Assembly (NCBI GenBank): GCA_003132305.1
Contig: PKXJ01000007.1
Span: forward strand, 1 to 64,000
Length of the DNA stretch: 64,000 nucleotides
Direction: 5' to 3'
DNA from: Acidimicrobiaceae bacterium
GTDB lineage: Bacteria > Actinomycetota > Acidimicrobiia > Acidimicrobiales > RAAP-2
The notes below the pieces were generated by a model. The model made no database searches. It had not been told where the DNA came from and worked only from the letters and a program-made list of their open reading frames with translations. Every line of letters begins with the position of its first letter. The first letter of the stretch is position 1. Shown piece after piece: positions 62,376 to 64,000 of the stretch. Both the position numbers and the translations under genes were made by a program.

Positions 62376-63035
62376 GTGCGACTCACGGCTGAGGGCCTCT
62401 ACATCAAGATCTCAGGGATCACCTCGGAGGACGACGCGCTGTTTTCCATTGGCCTTGGCGCCAGCGCCGTCGGCTTCGATTTTGCGTTGACGTCCCGTCA
62501 GATCTCGGTGAGCGCGGCGCACGACATCGTTCGTCGACTTCCCCAAGGCGCGGGGTCCGTCGGCGTGTTTCGAAACGAACTGCCCCAGCGAATCGTCGAG
62601 ATCGCCAACACGCTCGGACTCAGCGCCGTGCAGATCGACGGCCCCATCACGGCCGACGAGCTCAGTTACGTTACCGAGCGGGTGAACACGGTCTTGCGAA
62701 TGGTTCCCGACGGCACGGAGCGCCTCGGACTAGCGAACGGGGTCGACTGCCTGGTGCTTCCCGAGAGCGACGAACCCGAGGCGCTCGTAGACTCACTCGA
62801 ACTCTTCCTGGAGTCGAGTCCGCGCGTCCCGGTGATCGCGTCGGGCGGCCTGAACGCCTCGAACGTCGTTGACGTCGTACAGAACTTTCCAGTCTTTGGC
62901 GTGGACGTGCGCTCGGGGGTCGAGAGCGCGCCCGGCGTGAAGGACCCGGTGATGCTCGGGGAGTTCATCGCCAACGCGCGCTGGGCGTACGACAACACGT
63001 ACGTGGAGCGCCACTTCGATGAGTGGACGTTGTAG
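62376..63035 (+). CDS. TrpF-like (phosphoribosylanthranilate isomerase fold) protein with altered active site
   Basis: 219 residues with the TrpF barrel pattern: YIKISGITSEDDA, GFDFALTSRQIS, GLSAVQIDGP, VPVIASGGLNASNVVDVV and FGVDVRSGVESAPGVKDP. In PRA isomerases the general base is Cys in KICG, a His follows in VQLHG and the general acid is Asp in the next strand. Here these are Ser13, Asp89 and Pro129, while the phosphate-site SR and GVE motifs are kept. It is therefore unlikely to be a standard TrpF. Actinobacteria commonly use PriA for this step, so the copy could be free to change. GTG 62376 has GGAG upstream. Confidence 0.7.
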   Translation: MRLTAEGLYIKISGITSEDDALFSIGLGASAVGFDFALTSRQISVSAAHDIVRRLPQGAGSVGVFRNELPQRIVEIANTLGLSAVQIDGPITADELSYVTERVNTVLRMVPDGTERLGLANGVDCLVLPESDEPEALVDSLELFLESSPRVPVIASGGLNASNVVDVVQNFPVFGVDVRSGVESAPGVKDPVMLGEFIANARWAYDNTYVERHFDEWTL

Positions 63036-64000
63036 CTAGCCGTGAAAGCGTCGAAAGATGACGCTGCCGTTGTGACCACCGAAACCAAAGGAGTTGGACA
63101 GAACTATCTCCACGTCGGCCGGGCGCGAGGCGCCGATCACCACGTCGAGGGCGATCGCGGGATCGATATCGGTCGTGCCAGCGGTCGGGGGGATGAGCTG
63201 GTTTTGCAGCGTCAGCACTGACGCGACGCCCTCGAGCGCACCGGCGGCCGCGAGAGAGTGACCGAGGTGACCCTTGTTGGAAGTGGTCGGTGGCGCGTCG
63301 TCGCCAAAGACGCGGTGTACCGCGATGGCTTCGGCGAGATCGTTCAACGGCGTCGAGGTACCGTGCGCGTTGATGTGCGAGACGTCGCTCGCGGTGATGT
63401 CCGCGTCGGCGAGGGCCAGCTCCATGCAACGAATCGCGCCGGCCCCGCTCGGGTCGGGCGCCGTGATGTGGTAAGCGTCCGCCGTCGACGCCGCGCCGAG
63501 AACCTCGGCGAAGATCGGCACGCCCCGACGGAGGGCGTGGTCCCACTCTTCGAGGATCAGGACGCCGGCGCCTTCACCCAAGACGAAGCCGTCTCGATTG
63601 ACGTCAAAGGGGCGAGAGAGGTTCTGCGTGGAGAGCGCCGTCATGTTGCGAAAGCCCGCCTCGGCAATCTCGACGATGACGGCTTCGGCGCCGCCCGCGA
63701 CGACCACGTCACAGCGACCCGACGCCACGAGGCGAGCGGCGTTGCCAATGGCGTGCGTGCCGGCCGCGCACGCGGTCGTCACCGTTTCACACGGTCCGCC
63801 CAGGCCAAAGCGCATGGAGACGGCGGCGGTCGCGGCGTTGGGCATCATCATCGGCACGAGAAAGGGCGAGACCCGTTCGGGACCCTTTTGCAAGAGCACG
63901 ACGCCTTGATTCAGCGTCGACTGAAGACCGCCGATGCCGGTCGTGACGATGCTGCCGGCGTCGGGGAGAGGGCCGACAAGACCACTCTGGCGCCAGGCCT
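63036..64000 (-). CDS. fabF: beta-ketoacyl-ACP synthase II (5' end outside window)
   Basis: The frame is open to the right edge, giving 320 C-terminal codons of a KAS II-type condensing enzyme; the N-terminus lies beyond 64000. The catalytic Cys is in TTACAAGTHAIGNA, the two His in INAHGTSTPLND and NKGHLGHSLAAAGALEG, and RPFDVNRDGFVLGEGAG and SNSFGFGGHN are conserved. It elongates fatty acids and may be functionally linked with fabI at 15031. It converges on the TrpF-like gene with no gap. Confidence 0.93.
   Translation of the reverse strand, partial: AWRQSGLVGPLPDAGSIVTTGIGGLQSTLNQGVVLLQKGPERVSPFLVPMMMPNAATAAVSMRFGLGGPCETVTTACAAGTHAIGNAARLVASGRCDVVVAGGAEAVIVEIAEAGFRNMTALSTQNLSRPFDVNRDGFVLGEGAGVLILEEWDHALRRGVPIFAEVLGAASTADAYHITAPDPSGAGAIRCMELALADADITASDVSHINAHGTSTPLNDLAEAIAVHRVFGDDAPPTTSNKGHLGHSLAAAGALEGVASVLTLQNQLIPPTAGTTDIDPAIALDVVIGASRPADVEIVLSNSFGFGGHNGSVIFRRFHG

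Overview
The window looks like a chromosomal segment from a high-GC Gram-positive bacterium of the Actinomycetota, most probably Acidimicrobiia or a close relative. The sequence carries mycothiol genes (mshC, mshD), a phosphatidylinositol mannoside cluster (HIT, pgsA, patA, pimA), a coenzyme F420:NADP reductase, an InhA-type enoyl reductase and menaquinone genes. The order thrS-HIT-pgsA-patA-pimA ... pdxS-pdxT-yebC-ruvCAB-yajC-secDF ... rel-hisS-aspS-rarA-alaS-ruvX-mltG-aroE matches what is known of the mycobacterial chromosome. The family placement is inference; no 16S rRNA gene is present.

Layout. 1-1.4 kb: decayed end of an integrated element, with an excisionase-like gene broken by a stop, a winged-helix fragment, and the 3' half of a tRNA-Val(CAC) that looks like an attachment site. 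1.5-15.8 kb: niche genes (tryptophanase, a large secreted propeller protein, an LCP protein, a DUF4232 protein, a GH1 glycosidase, transporters, an ABC exporter, fabI). 15.9-31.2 kb: conserved core (F420 reductase, mshC, thrS, PIM synthesis, vitamin B6, RuvCAB, SecDF). 31.2-39.0 kb: accessory block of mixed base composition set between secF and rel (a secreted protein, two glycosyltransferases, a ParB-like fragment, a tiny Cys-rich protein, an ATP-grasp enzyme and an Nfu protein). 39.1-53.4 kb: core again (rel, three tRNA synthetases, rarA, ruvX, mltG, aroE, two SEDS proteins). 53.5-64 kb: polyphosphate kinase, a flippase-like protein, polyprenol-phosphate mannose synthase, menaquinone genes, mshD, ygfZ, a TrpF-like protein with an altered active site, and the start of a fabF cut by the right edge.

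How the genes work together. PgsA, PatA, PimA and polyprenol-phosphate-mannose synthase serve mannolipid and envelope synthesis. MltG, the two SEDS proteins, the LCP protein and the flippase-like protein serve the cell wall. MshC and MshD make mycothiol, MenG and MenF menaquinone, and PdxS/PdxT pyridoxal phosphate. RuvCAB carries a LexA-type box at its start.

Expression signals. Many genes lack a Shine-Dalgarno and instead have a TANNNT hexamer 6-8 bases before the start codon, which suggests widespread leaderless mRNAs. I used this pattern to choose several starts. I found no CRISPR array, complete tRNA, rRNA or intact insertion sequence.
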